DNA of 64,000 bases. Source: CAVWCQ01 sp963753545 (GTDB taxonomy: Bacteria; Chloroflexota; Anaerolineae; Aggregatilineales; Aggregatilineaceae). The stretch's first letter is position 1, and each line of letters opens with the position of its first letter. Under the pieces are notes generated by a model. That model saw nothing but the letters and a program-made list of their open reading frames with translations. It was not told where the DNA came from and made no database searches. The DNA lies in assembly GCA_963753545.1 (NCBI GenBank), contig CAVWCQ010000008.1, positions 3,844,001 through 3,908,000 on the forward strand, in the 5' to 3' direction. The translations under genes and the position numbers were made by a program. Shown piece by piece: positions 37,938 through 47,469 of this stretch.

Positions 37938-40900
37938 GTGAGCAGCCAATCCATCAAGATTTTGTTTGTTGAGGACGAACCCGGTAATGCGCAGTGGATT
38001 CGGAGCCTGTTAGCTGGCAGTGATTTCGTTCTGAATAGCATTAACACCGCCGGAAATCTAAAACAATATCTCGATCAGCATCCCATTGATCTGATCCTGC
38101 TCGATCTATCCCAACAGGCCCGCACCGAAAATAACCTCTTCGAGAACATACAGGCGCTGGCAAAGCCGATTCCGATAATCGTTATAACCGCAAATGGCGA
38201 TACCGAGACAGGTATCGGTGTTTTGCAGGCGGGCGCACAGGATTATCTCATCAAGGATGAGATTACCAGCCGGTCGTTGATCCGCACCCTGCAATATGTG
38301 AATGCGCGTCAGCAGGAAAACGAGCATCAGCGTCAGTTGTTGGCCTGTGAGCAGGAAGCGCGCCAGCAGGCGGAAGCAGCCCAGCAGCGTCTGGCGTTTC
38401 TCACCCAGGCAAGCGCGCTGCTAGGGTCATCGCTGGATTACCACACGACACTATCGACGCTGACACAGTTGCTTGTCCCTGCTCTTGCCGATTATTGCAT
38501 GATCGATATCCTTGAAGGTGATCAAATCAAGCGGATCGCCGTAGCCCATGCCAATCCGGCTAAGGAACCCGTGCTGCATGAAATCCAGCGCCGCTATACA
38601 CCTTCCTGGGGTGGCCCGCAGGGGGTCGTCAGAGTTATGCGTACGGGAGAAATCATTTTCGTCCCGGATGCTCCGCCTGATGCCATTGAAAGAAACAGCG
38701 TGGATGAAGATCATTATGCGCTGCTGAAGCAGCTCGGCGCACGCTCTTTTTTGCTGCTGCCCCTAATCGCCCGGGACACGATTATCGGCGCGGCGTCCCT
38801 GGTTTACGCGGAATCGGAACGGCACCACACAGAAGAGGATATTTCGCTAGCGCAGGAAGTTGCCCGCTATGCGGCGCAGGCGGTGGATAACGCGCGTCTG
38901 TATCGCCAGTCCCAGGAAGCCATGCGCGCCCTCAACGACCAGAAAAATCTATTTGAAACTATTCTCACCCAGGCTGCCGATGCGGTTGCAGTCTGCGACC
39001 AGCAGCGAAAAATCGTATTTGCTAACACGGCTCTTAAGCGATTGACACGCACTGATCATCTGGAATCGGCCACTGCGCTTGATAATATTTGGGGAGTCCG
39101 TTTTGACCCGGAGGGAAACCCTATTCCCCCGGATCAGTGGCCTATATCGCTCGCTCTCCGGGGGCAGACCAGTGTTGCCCGTGAGGTCCATGTCGTCAGG
39201 CAGGACGGTTCCTTTTATGATGCGTTAGTCAGCGCAGCGCCTCTTCTGAACGACAATCAGGATATCATTGGCGCTGTCGCCGTCTCGCACGACATCACGG
39301 AACGGCGGCGAGCGGAAAAAATCATGGCCCAGGCCCTTGCAGAAGCCGATCAGGAACAGCGACGGCTGCAAGCAGTGATGGATGCACTGCCAGTGGGTGT
39401 ATTGATTGCCAACGCTCAGGGAGGCCACGTTCAGGCCAATGAACAGTATTACCGCATCTGGGGGGGTAGCGCGCCGGTTCCCACCAGCATTGCCGATTAC
39501 AAACAGTATATAGCTTGGTGGTCCGAATCGGGAGAATTGGTCCAGCCCGAGGAGTGGGGAATTTCGCGCGCGCTCCTGGAGGGGAAAACGACCATTGGTG
39601 ATATCATCGATATCCAGCGGTTTGATGGAACACGGGGCACCATCTTGAACTCCGGAGCGCCTATTCGTGATGCAGAGGGGAATGTCACTGGCGGCGTCGC
39701 TGCCTTGATGGACATCACCGAACTGCGCGCAACACAGGAACAGGTCCGCCTGATGGCCCGTTTTCCACAGGATAATCCCAGCCCAGTTTTGCGCATCACA
39801 GCAGAAGGACGCATCAGCTACAGTAACAAAGCCGGTGATCTGTTGTTCGACGTGTGGGGCTGTCAGGTGGGCGATTTCTTACCAGACCACTGGCGAAAGT
39901 TTGCCATTGATGTGCTGAAGACAGGACTTCGCGATAGCAGCGAAATTCAATGTTATGATCGTATCTTTTCGCTTCAGTTTGCTCCCGTTATCGAGACAAA
40001 TAGTATCAATATCTATGCCTTCGATATCACGGAACGTAAGTGGGCAGAAGAAGCCCTGCGTGTGAGTGAAGAACGTTTGCGTTTTGCACTTATAGCGGCA
40101 CAGATGACCGCCTGGGATTGGGAAATCCCTTATAATGGCAGCACGCACACAACGAAAATATTGGATGGCATCACTGCCGCAGCCCTCAAAACGGCTCCGC
40201 CGGGTTACACAACAACTCACCCCCAGGACGAGATGCACCACCGGGCTGCGCTCGAAGAAGCGATCCGCCGCTGCGACGGATACACAGCACAGTTCCGCCT
40301 GATTCGCCCGGCAAGTGAGGAGGAAATATGGTTTGAGGATCGCGGTCATGTCACCTGTGACAGCGAGGGGCGAGTGATACAAATCGGGGGTGTAGTTATG
40401 AATGTCACGGATCGCAAGCGGGCTGAGGCTGAAATTCAAAAGCTTAATACGGAACTGGAACAGCGCGTAGCTGAGCGCACATCACAGCTTGTCACCATCA
40501 ATAAGGAATTGGAAGCGTTTAGTTATTCGGTTTCTCATGACCTGCGCGCGCCGTTGCGTGCGATTGACGGATTTAGCCTGGCACTGCTCGAAGATGAGAC
40601 TGACCGGATCAGTGATGAAGGAAAGTATTATTTGCAGCGCGTCCGCGCGGCTAGCCAACACATGGGCCATTTGATCGATGATCTGCTTAAGTTATCACGG
40701 CTGACACGAACGGAAATCCAGCGAGAAACGATTGATCTTAGTACCATGGTGCGCGAAATTGCGGACGAACGAAGTAAAGAAGACCCCGGACGAGCAGTGG
40801 AATGGATCATCGAACCGGGTGTTATAGCGAACGGCGATCCTCGTTTGATACGGGTCGTGTTAGAAAATCTGATCAATAACGCCTGGAAATTCACGAGCAA

Positions 40901-41180
40901 ACGAGATAATGCTCGTATTGAGTTTGGCTGTTCAAGCTATAATGATCAGAAAACGTACTTTGTGCGCGATAATGGCGCAGGATTTGATATGGCGTATGTT
41001 GATAAGCTCTTTGGAGCCTTTCAACGGCTCCATACGATCACCGAGTTTGAAGGCACAGGTATAGGTCTGGCTACCGCCCAGCGTATTATCCACCGTCACG
41101 GTGGTCGCATCTGGGCTGAAAGTATCGTCAATCAGGGTGCGGCGTTCTATTTCACCCTTCAAATCCAAAACGAAGAGTAA
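37938..41180 (+). CDS. REC-GAF-PAS(x4)-HisKA-HATPase hybrid sensor kinase
   Basis: 1,080 residues from GTG 37938, seven bases after GGAG; the longer in-frame start at 37836 overlaps the preceding gene and adds no domain. An N-terminal receiver (ILFVEDEPGNAQWI, phospho-acceptor Asp56 in LLDLSQQ) is followed by a coiled coil, a GAF domain (about 155-305), four PAS domains (about 330-1 000 in series; each starts with an N-E/D-x-I-L or F-x-L-I-A type helix and ends with DITER-like text), HisKA with His867 in VSHDLRAP, and HATPase (ENLINNAWKF, DNGAGFDM, GTGIGLA). No membrane helix. The protein is first in a four-gene signalling set. It probably receives phosphate at the N-terminal REC and modulates its own kinase; the output regulator is likely the gene that follows. 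Confidence 0.88.
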   Translation: MSSQSIKILFVEDEPGNAQWIRSLLAGSDFVLNSINTAGNLKQYLDQHPIDLILLDLSQQARTENNLFENIQALAKPIPIIVITANGDTETGIGVLQAGAQDYLIKDEITSRSLIRTLQYVNARQQENEHQRQLLACEQEARQQAEAAQQRLAFLTQASALLGSSLDYHTTLSTLTQLLVPALADYCMIDILEGDQIKRIAVAHANPAKEPVLHEIQRRYTPSWGGPQGVVRVMRTGEIIFVPDAPPDAIERNSVDEDHYALLKQLGARSFLLLPLIARDTIIGAASLVYAESERHHTEEDISLAQEVARYAAQAVDNARLYRQSQEAMRALNDQKNLFETILTQAADAVAVCDQQRKIVFANTALKRLTRTDHLESATALDNIWGVRFDPEGNPIPPDQWPISLALRGQTSVAREVHVVRQDGSFYDALVSAAPLLNDNQDIIGAVAVSHDITERRRAEKIMAQALAEADQEQRRLQAVMDALPVGVLIANAQGGHVQANEQYYRIWGGSAPVPTSIADYKQYIAWWSESGELVQPEEWGISRALLEGKTTIGDIIDIQRFDGTRGTILNSGAPIRDAEGNVTGGVAALMDITELRATQEQVRLMARFPQDNPSPVLRITAEGRISYSNKAGDLLFDVWGCQVGDFLPDHWRKFAIDVLKTGLRDSSEIQCYDRIFSLQFAPVIETNSINIYAFDITERKWAEEALRVSEERLRFALIAAQMTAWDWEIPYNGSTHTTKILDGITAAALKTAPPGYTTTHPQDEMHHRAALEEAIRRCDGYTAQFRLIRPASEEEIWFEDRGHVTCDSEGRVIQIGGVVMNVTDRKRAEAEIQKLNTELEQRVAERTSQLVTINKELEAFSYSVSHDLRAPLRAIDGFSLALLEDETDRISDEGKYYLQRVRAASQHMGHLIDDLLKLSRLTRTEIQRETIDLSTMVREIADERSKEDPGRAVEWIIEPGVIANGDPRLIRVVLENLINNAWKFTSKRDNARIEFGCSSYNDQKTYFVRDNGAGFDMAYVDKLFGAFQRLHTITEFEGTGIGLATAQRIIHRHGGRIWAESIVNQGAAFYFTLQIQNEE

Positions 41181-41186
41181 CCTGCG

Positions 41187-41624
41187 ATGGCAAAAAAGCT
41201 CATTTTGCTCGTAGAAGATAATCCCGATGATGTGGCGCTGACCATCCGCGCCTTTAGCAAAAGTAATCTGAGCAACGAAGTCGTGGTTGCTCGTGATGGC
41301 GTTGAGGCTCTGGACTTTTTGTTTGGGACAGGGGCCTATGAAGGGCGTGACCTAAACATCATGCCTGAGGTCGTTTTGCTCGACCTCAAACTGCCCAAAG
41401 TGGATGGGCTGGAAGTCCTCCAGCGGCTGCGCGCCGATCCCCGCACAAAACTGCTTCCCGTGGTCATTCTCACTACCTCGCGCGAACAGGAAGATTTGAT
41501 CCAGAGTTACGCCTGGGGAGCAAACAGCTATATTCGGAAGCCTGTTGATTTCTTGCAGTTCATGGATGCTATTTTGCAGCTTGGGCTATATTGGCTGATC
41601 CTAAATGAAACGCCCAAGCCATAA
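41187..41624 (+). CDS. stand-alone receiver domain protein (Rcp1-like response regulator)
   Basis: 145 residues, 6 bp after the hybrid kinase. A single receiver domain: VEDNPDDVALTIRAF, phospho-acceptor Asp66 in LLDLKLPKVDGLEVL, then ILTTSREQEDL and SYIRKPVDF. The insertion between beta3 and the EGRDLNIMP loop and the KVDGLEVL text are typical of Rcp1-type regulators paired with phytochrome-like kinases. There is no DNA-binding or effector domain, so it acts by protein contact or as a phosphate shuttle between the surrounding kinases. Confidence 0.9.
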   Translation: MAKKLILLVEDNPDDVALTIRAFSKSNLSNEVVVARDGVEALDFLFGTGAYEGRDLNIMPEVVLLDLKLPKVDGLEVLQRLRADPRTKLLPVVILTTSREQEDLIQSYAWGANSYIRKPVDFLQFMDAILQLGLYWLILNETPKP

Positions 41625-41636
41625 AAGAGACGGGGG

Positions 41637-43289
41637 ATGAGCGCGAATCCGATTTTAATCCTGCTGATTGAAGACAATCCAGATGACGTATTCCTGATCC
41701 AACGCTTGCTGGGAAAATCATCTCATAACCATTTTCAGGTTCAATGCGATACGACACTGAGAGCCGGACTGGAAACACTGGCGGGCAAAGCCGTTGATGC
41801 CGTCCTGCTCGACCTGGACCTGCCCGATAGCAAGGGAATCCAAACTCTGATTCAAGCCCAGGAAATAGCCCCCGACCTTCCTATTGTTGTGCTCACCGGC
41901 CTCGATGACGAACGACAGGGTATCGAAGCGGTTCATCGGGGCGCACAGGACTATTTGATCAAGGGAAAAACAAGCAGTGACGTGTTGGTCCGCGCGCTGA
42001 ATTATGCCATCCATCGCAAACAGACGGAACAGGAACTCCGCAAACACCGCGATCATTTGGAAGAGCTGGTCGAAGCGCGGACGGCTGAACTCGTCGAGAT
42101 CAATGAGCAGCTTCAATGTGAAGTTGCTGAACGCAAACAACTTGAGGAGGCCGAGCGTGAGCAGCGTATGCTGGCCGAGGCCCTGCGTGATACAGCCAAT
42201 GCGCTCAATAGTAGTCTGAATTTGGATGAAGTGCTGGAACGTATTTTGGTCAATATCGAGCAGGTTGTACCCCACAATTCGGCAGAGATTTTGCTGATTG
42301 AGGGTGACGCCGCCTATGTAGCCCGCCGCCGCCGTTCGCTTGATCCTCCCGCGCAAGTGGAATGGCGGGATCAGCGCCTGCATGTTCGCACAACGCCTCA
42401 TCTTGATTATATGGTTCGGACCCGGCAGCCTTTGATCATTTCGGACCTGGGCGAATATCCCGAAACTATCAGAAGCAAACTGCAAGACCAGGCATGGCGG
42501 TCTTATGCGGGCGTTCCCATTTATAGCAAGGAAGGCGTGATCGGCTTTATCAACCTGGACAGCCTGACGCCACATTTCTTCAATCCTGTTCATGCCGACC
42601 GTTTGCAGGCATTTGCCGAGCAGGCAGCTATAGCTATTCAAAACATGCGGCATCGCGAACAGGAACAGGCATTAGCGGCAGCGCAGGAACGAGAGCGCCT
42701 CGCGCGTGATTTACACGATGCAGTCAGCCAGACACTGTTCTCTGCCAGCGTGATTGCCGAGTCATTGCTGCGCCAGTGGGAACGCAGCCCCGAAAAGGCC
42801 CGCCAGCGGTTGATCGAATTGCACCAATTGACGCGCGGCGCGCTTGCTGAAATGCGTACACTGCTGTTAGAACTGCGCCCAACGGCACTACTGGATGTCC
42901 GCTTAGGCGATCTGCTGCGTCAATTGTCCGAGGCTATTCAAAGCCGCAGGCGAATAACAATCACGCTGGATATTGCCGATAATCCTGACCTGCCACCCGA
43001 CGTGAAACTGACGCTGTACCGCATTGCTCAAGAAGCAATCAATAATATCGCCAAACATTCGCGCGCTACACGCGCCGAAATTCACTTGCGCCAGCAAGGC
43101 GACCAGATCGAGATGCTCATCAGCGACAATGGGCATGGTTTTAATCCCGATGCAGTTTCGCCCACCAGTATGGGAATGAACATTATGCACGAGCGCGCCG
43201 CAACGATTGGCGCATCGCTATCCATCATCACGGAGTCTGGAACAGGCACACAGATTCATGTGATCTGGCGCATGACATCCTCCAGCTAG
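41637..43289 (+). CDS. REC-GAF-HisKA_3-HATPase sensor kinase (NarL-type)
   Basis: 550 residues, 12 bp after the receiver gene. N-terminal REC (LIEDNPDDVFLIQRLL, Asp59 in LLDLDLPDS), coiled coil, GAF (about 185-335; RILVNIEQVVPHNSAEILLIEG), and HisKA_3 with His360 in RLARDLHDAVSQTLFSAS, then HATPase with DNGHGFNP. The GAF-to-C-terminus part is very similar to the same part of the kinase at 54672-58152 (shared LAEALRDTANALNS, GFINLDS-TPHFF, LTRGALAEMRTLLLELRP). Kinases of this class normally pair with LuxR/NarL regulators, none of which is in the window. Confidence 0.9.
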   Translation: MSANPILILLIEDNPDDVFLIQRLLGKSSHNHFQVQCDTTLRAGLETLAGKAVDAVLLDLDLPDSKGIQTLIQAQEIAPDLPIVVLTGLDDERQGIEAVHRGAQDYLIKGKTSSDVLVRALNYAIHRKQTEQELRKHRDHLEELVEARTAELVEINEQLQCEVAERKQLEEAEREQRMLAEALRDTANALNSSLNLDEVLERILVNIEQVVPHNSAEILLIEGDAAYVARRRRSLDPPAQVEWRDQRLHVRTTPHLDYMVRTRQPLIISDLGEYPETIRSKLQDQAWRSYAGVPIYSKEGVIGFINLDSLTPHFFNPVHADRLQAFAEQAAIAIQNMRHREQEQALAAAQERERLARDLHDAVSQTLFSASVIAESLLRQWERSPEKARQRLIELHQLTRGALAEMRTLLLELRPTALLDVRLGDLLRQLSEAIQSRRRITITLDIADNPDLPPDVKLTLYRIAQEAINNIAKHSRATRAEIHLRQQGDQIEMLISDNGHGFNPDAVSPTSMGMNIMHERAATIGASLSIITESGTGTQIHVIWRMTSSS

Positions 43290-43337
43290 CGCTGCTAATA
43301 TCTATATCAGGACCTGCTAACAACAAACGACACTGCT

Positions 43338-44558
43338 GTGGAACCCATCAAACTATTATTGATCGAAGACAATCCCGACGATATCTTCATCATCAAACGC
43401 CTGCTCAACAAATGGCCTGAGTTCGCGCTTCAGACCGCTGACCAATTGGCGGCGGGGCTGGACCTGCTCACGCGATCAAAAGTTGAGCTGATTTTATTAG
43501 ACCTCAATTTACCTGACAGTCATGGGTTAGCTACGCTTTCCCAAGTTAAAGATCAGGCCCCCACAATTCCAATCGTCGTCTTCACAGGCTTTAACGATGA
43601 GAACACGGGCTTTGAAGCCGTCCAAAATGGGGCGCAGGATTATCTCGTCAAAGGCGAGGTCGATGGTAATCTGCTGGCGCGTGCCATCCGTTATGCGATT
43701 CAACGCAAACATATCGAAGAAGAACTGCGCGATCATCGCGCCCGGCTGGAAGAACTGGTAGCCGAACGCACTGCGGAGCTTCGGCAGATCAATCAGCAGT
43801 TGCAACAGGAGATTGTCGAACGCAAGCGGGCCGAAAAACAGGCCCTGGAACTGGCGATTGAACGGGAACGGGCGCGTGTCCTGGCCGATTTTATCCGCGA
43901 CACATCGCATGACTTCCGCACGCCGCTGTCCACTATCAATACCAGCCTCTATTTGCTCAAAAAGCTAAAGGACGATCCCGCTCAACGCCAGTGGCACATC
44001 GAAGTCATCGAACGGCAAACCACCCGGCTGGAAAAGCTGATCGACGGGCTGATGACGATGTCCCGGCTCGACAGTGGCATGACTTTTACGTTTCGCAGTG
44101 TCGATCTGATCGCTTTGATCAATGATATAGTGGCTCAGTTTGATCCCAAAATTGATGAAAAACACCTGGCGTTCGATCTGATCGTTCCAGATGAAATGCT
44201 GCCTGTCCAGGCAGACGAGAGTGAACTCAGCCGGGCGCTCACCGAACTGGTACAAAATGCCATCCAGTTTACACCAGCCGATGGGCATGTGATTGTGAGT
44301 CTGGAAGCCAAAGAGAATGACATCATTATTGATGTGTGCGACAACGGGATCGGTATCGCGGAACAAGACCTGCCGCGTATCTTCGATACGCTTTACCGTG
44401 TCGATAAATCACGCTCCACCGATACCGGGGGGATCGGCTTGGGGTTGGCGATTGCCCGCAAGATCATCGAAAAACATGGCGGGCGTATCGAAGTCAGCAG
44501 CATCCCGAGCCAGGGCAGCACCTTTCAAATTGTGCTGCCGCAGTGGCAGCCATCCTAG
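43338..44558 (+). CDS. REC-HisKA-HATPase sensor kinase
   Basis: 406 residues, starting at GTG 43338 without a clear Shine-Dalgarno. N-terminal REC (LIEDNPDDIFIIKRLL, Asp55 in LLDLNLPDSHG), a coiled coil (EELRDHRARLEELVAERTAEL), HisKA with His191 in RDTSHDFRTPLS and HATPase (ALTELVQNAIQF, DNGIGIAEQDL, TGGIGLGLAIARKII). The REC and coiled-coil parts are nearly the same as in the preceding kinase, so the two share an ancestor at the N-terminus but have different catalytic halves. It is the last gene of the set; the second dispersed repeat copy begins about 30 bp after its stop. Confidence 0.9.
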   Translation: MEPIKLLLIEDNPDDIFIIKRLLNKWPEFALQTADQLAAGLDLLTRSKVELILLDLNLPDSHGLATLSQVKDQAPTIPIVVFTGFNDENTGFEAVQNGAQDYLVKGEVDGNLLARAIRYAIQRKHIEEELRDHRARLEELVAERTAELRQINQQLQQEIVERKRAEKQALELAIERERARVLADFIRDTSHDFRTPLSTINTSLYLLKKLKDDPAQRQWHIEVIERQTTRLEKLIDGLMTMSRLDSGMTFTFRSVDLIALINDIVAQFDPKIDEKHLAFDLIVPDEMLPVQADESELSRALTELVQNAIQFTPADGHVIVSLEAKENDIIIDVCDNGIGIAEQDLPRIFDTLYRVDKSRSTDTGGIGLGLAIARKIIEKHGGRIEVSSIPSQGSTFQIVLPQWQPS

Positions 44559-44587
44559 AGCTTGTTATACACTTTACCTTGCATTGG

Positions 44588-44902
44588 AGGGTGTGTTTCA
44601 TTCTCACTAACAAACTTGTCAAAAAAATTAGTTGATCACTTCGCCGTCGTGAGCGATGTGCTACCCCCCCCTTTTCGGTTTCATGACTAACCATTTCCTA
44701 ACCGCGTCCCTACTTCAATTTTTGGCCTATTTTTGAGGGCGGGTATTACATTGGGGCGCTGCTTGCCGCGCCCCACAACGTTGGTTCAAACAGCCAGGAC
44801 GGCAATGAACCTATTCGTAGAATACACCTAATGTACCCTCTAAAATACTCCTTTAAAGGTGAACCTTAAGTACTAATTTGAAGATATAGGAGAGAAAAAA
44901 AG
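44588..44902 (-). repeat. dispersed non-coding repeat, copy 2 (inverted relative to copy 1)
   Basis: The 357-bp gap between the convergent kinase (44558) and ogt (44916) is almost entirely this element. Read on the minus strand it matches 8811-9092: TATATCTTCAAATT, GTACTTAAGGTTCA and TTTAAAGGAGTATTTT at one end, GGCGAAGTGATCAACTAAT, then an A/T run and AAGTTTGTTAGTG at the other. Between them the similarity is patchy, and this copy has an extra hairpin with a 7-bp GC stem (44753-44759 with 44768-44774) and a run of eight C (44665-44672). No ORF is conserved and no terminal inverted repeats are visible. Confidence 0.7.
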
Positions 44903-44915
44903 TGAATAACATGTT

Positions 44916-45389
44916 CTAGAACAGACTGGGCTGGCTCAATCCGCTTTCGTGTTCCAAAAGCCACTTCTTACGCCACACCCCGCCTGCATACCCCGTCAGC
45001 GAGCCGTTGCTGCCGATCACGCGGTGGCAGGGGACGATAATCGCTATCTTGTTATGGCCATTTGCCATACCCACCGCGCGCACCGCTTTCAGGTTGCCGA
45101 TCCGCCCGGCGATATCGGTATACGAGCAGGTCTGCCCGAAGGGGATTTTCAGCAGTTCCTGCCACACACTCTTTTCAAAGGCGGTTCCTTCCAGCAGCAA
45201 AGTGAGTGTAAATTCCCGGCGGCCCGCGTGGAAGTATTCGTCAAGCTGTCGAACGCATTCCTGTAACACAGGCGGGATATCCGGCGAACCGCCAGCGGAT
45301 CTATCAACAAAATCAACCGTGAGAATACCTGATTCGGTCCCGCTAATCTTGATTGCGCCAAGTGGCGAAGAATAAGTTGTTGTAACCAT
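44916..45389 (-). CDS. ogt: methylated-DNA-protein-cysteine methyltransferase
   Basis: 157 residues; AGGAGGT lies four bases before ATG 45389, one of the strongest ribosome sites in the window. The C-terminal domain has the acceptor Cys121 in IVPCHRVIGSNGSLTGYAGG and the helix-turn-helix helix TCSYTDIAGRIG with RAVGMANGHNK. It removes O6-alkyl groups from guanine by transferring them irreversibly to its own cysteine. It lies 39 bp after trpA on the same strand with no terminator between, so it is probably the last gene of the trp transcript, although the strong ribosome site could also serve an independent start. Confidence 0.95.
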   Translation of the reverse strand: MVTTTYSSPLGAIKISGTESGILTVDFVDRSAGGSPDIPPVLQECVRQLDEYFHAGRREFTLTLLLEGTAFEKSVWQELLKIPFGQTCSYTDIAGRIGNLKAVRAVGMANGHNKIAIIVPCHRVIGSNGSLTGYAGGVWRKKWLLEHESGLSQPSLF

Positions 45390-45428
45390 AACACCTCCTG
45401 CCTCAAGATTATACGGACTGACTTTCCA

Positions 45429-46238
45429 CTAATCCAACGCTTGCCGCAGCCGGGACGCCAGATCGCGCACCGCCTCAACGCCATTTGCTGCGGCTCTCAC
45501 CAGGGCGCTGCCCACGATGAATCCGTCGACCAGTTCGCTCACTTCCCGCGCCTGCTCCGGTTGGCTGATCCCGAATCCAAGCACCAGCGGCTGATCCGTC
45601 TCGGCGCGCACGCGGGCAATAAAAGCCTTGAGATCGGGAGGTAATTCCGTGCGCGCGCCCGTCACGCCTGTTACGGACACCACATAAATAAACCCAGTCG
45701 CCTGTTCCGCCACGATTTTTATCCGCGCCGCGCTGCTCGTCGGGGCCAGGAAAAAGACCAGCGCCATTCCCGCTTCCCTACAGGTTCCGGCCAGCGCTGA
45801 GGCTTCTTCCGGCGGCAAATCCGGGATGATCAGTCCATCCGCCCCAGCAGCTTTGGCATCCCGCACAAATTTTTCCGACCCATAAGCCAGCACCGGATTC
45901 AGATAGCCCATCAATAGCATCGGTTGGCGCACGCCGCGCGCCCGCAAATCGCGCACTGCATCCAGACATTTGCGCACGGTGATGCCGTTTTCGAGAGCGA
46001 TCTGTGTCGCCGCCTGGATAGTCGGACCGTCCGCCAGCGGATCGCTGAACGGCATGCCAATTTCAAACCCATCGACGCCCGCCTCCGCCATCGCCAGCAC
46101 GGCCTCTAGTGACGCTTCATAGGTCGGATAGCCAATCGGGAAATAGGGCAAAAAGGCGGCCCGCCCGCTGGCTTTCGCGTGGGCAAACATCGCTTCGACT
46201 GCTGCTAATCCCGTTTGGGCCAACACGTTTTCGGTCAT
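45429..46238 (-). CDS. trpA: tryptophan synthase alpha subunit
   Basis: 269-residue TIM barrel that cleaves indole-3-glycerol phosphate to indole and glyceraldehyde 3-phosphate. Catalytic Glu59 in FEIGMPFSDP and Asp70 in PLADGPTIQ have the same 11-residue spacing as Glu49 and Asp60 in E. coli; VSVTGVTGAR and the phosphate loop GFGISQPEQ are intact. The ATG overlaps the trpB stop by 4 nt, so the two subunits are translationally coupled. Confidence 0.97.
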   Translation of the reverse strand: MTENVLAQTGLAAVEAMFAHAKASGRAAFLPYFPIGYPTYEASLEAVLAMAEAGVDGFEIGMPFSDPLADGPTIQAATQIALENGITVRKCLDAVRDLRARGVRQPMLLMGYLNPVLAYGSEKFVRDAKAAGADGLIIPDLPPEEASALAGTCREAGMALVFFLAPTSSAARIKIVAEQATGFIYVVSVTGVTGARTELPPDLKAFIARVRAETDQPLVLGFGISQPEQAREVSELVDGFIVGSALVRAAANGVEAVRDLASRLRQALD

Positions 46239-47468
46239 TTTTCCCCCAGTGCATCAAGTACCGTGTTCAGGTCTTTATCGCCCCGCCCCGATAGGTTCAC
46301 CAGGATAATCTGATCCCGCGCCATCTGCGGTGCGCGCCGGATCGCTTCGGCAACGGCGTGGGAACTTTCCAGCGCCGGGATAATCCCCTCTAACTGGCAA
46401 AGCGCCTGAAAGGCATTCAGCGCTTCGTCATCGGTTGCCATCGTATAATAGGCGCGCTCCATCTGCCGCAGATAGGCATGTTCTGGCCCCACCGAGGCGT
46501 AATCCAGCCCGGCGGAAATGCTGTGCGTGTTGCGAATCTGCCCATCGGAATCTTGCAGGACAAACGATCGCGTCCCGTGCAGCACGCCAGGCCGCCCCAC
46601 GTTGGGATCGGCAAACCGCGCCGCGTGTTCTCCACTCTCGATGCCGCGTCCACCCGCCTCAACGCCGATCATCTCGACAGCTTCGTCATCACGGAAGGCA
46701 TGGAACAGGCCAATCGCGTTACTGCCGCCGCCCACACAGGCGATCAGCGTATCCGGCAGCCGCCCGACCATGTCCAGCATCTGCTGGCGGGCCTCCACGC
46801 CGATCACGCTCTGGAAGTCGCGCACCATCATCGGGTAGGGATGCGGCCCCAGCGCCGATCCGAGCAGGTAAAACGTGGTGTTGACGTTTGTCACCCAGTC
46901 GCGGATCGCCTCGTTGATCGCGTCTTTCAGGGTGCGGCTGCCGCTCTCCACCGGGATCACTTCCGCGCCAAGCAGTTTCATGCGGAAGACGTTTGGCTGT
47001 TGGCGGGCGATATCGACGCTGCCCATATAGACATGGCATTCCAGCCCCAGCAGCGCGCACACCGTCGCGCTGGCGACGCCGTGCTGCCCCGCCCCTGTCT
47101 CCGCGACGATGCGATGTTTGCCCATCCGCTGGGCCAGCAGCGCCTGTCCCAAAGCGTTGTTGATCTTGTGCGCTCCGGTATGGGCAAGGTCTTCACGTTT
47201 GAGGTATATCCGCGCCCCGCCCAGGTGATCCGACAGCCGCCCCGCATAGCTGATCGGAGTCGGGCGACCCGTATAGGTCGCCTGCAAGTGGGCCAGTTCC
47301 CGGTGAAATGCTGGATCGTTGATCGCGGTCTGGTAGGCCTGCGTCAGGTCGTCCAGGGCAGGCATCAGCGTTTCAGGGACGAACCTCCCGCCAAAGTCGC
47401 CAAAATAACCACGTGCATCGGGGACGTTGGTTGTTCCCGGTTTGAATGTATATCTGATCGTCTTTCAT
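46235..47468 (-). CDS. trpB: tryptophan synthase beta subunit, with a frameshift near the start
   Basis: PLP enzyme that joins indole and serine. The body is intact (PLP Lys in LAHTGAHKINNALGQA, phosphate loop CVGGGSNAIG, ETGAGQHG, ESSHA). The annotated-looking start at MPALDD (47365) is too late: upstream sequence encodes NVPDARGYFGDFGGRFVPET, which is the conserved TrpB N-terminus, in the same frame. The ATG at 47468, directly after the trpF TAG, reaches that frame only if one of the A bases in its second codon is extra (M-KTIRYTFKPG). The corrected length is about 410, normal for TrpB. It sits between trpF (1 bp gap) and trpA (overlap). Confidence 0.93.
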
Positions 47469-47469
47469 G

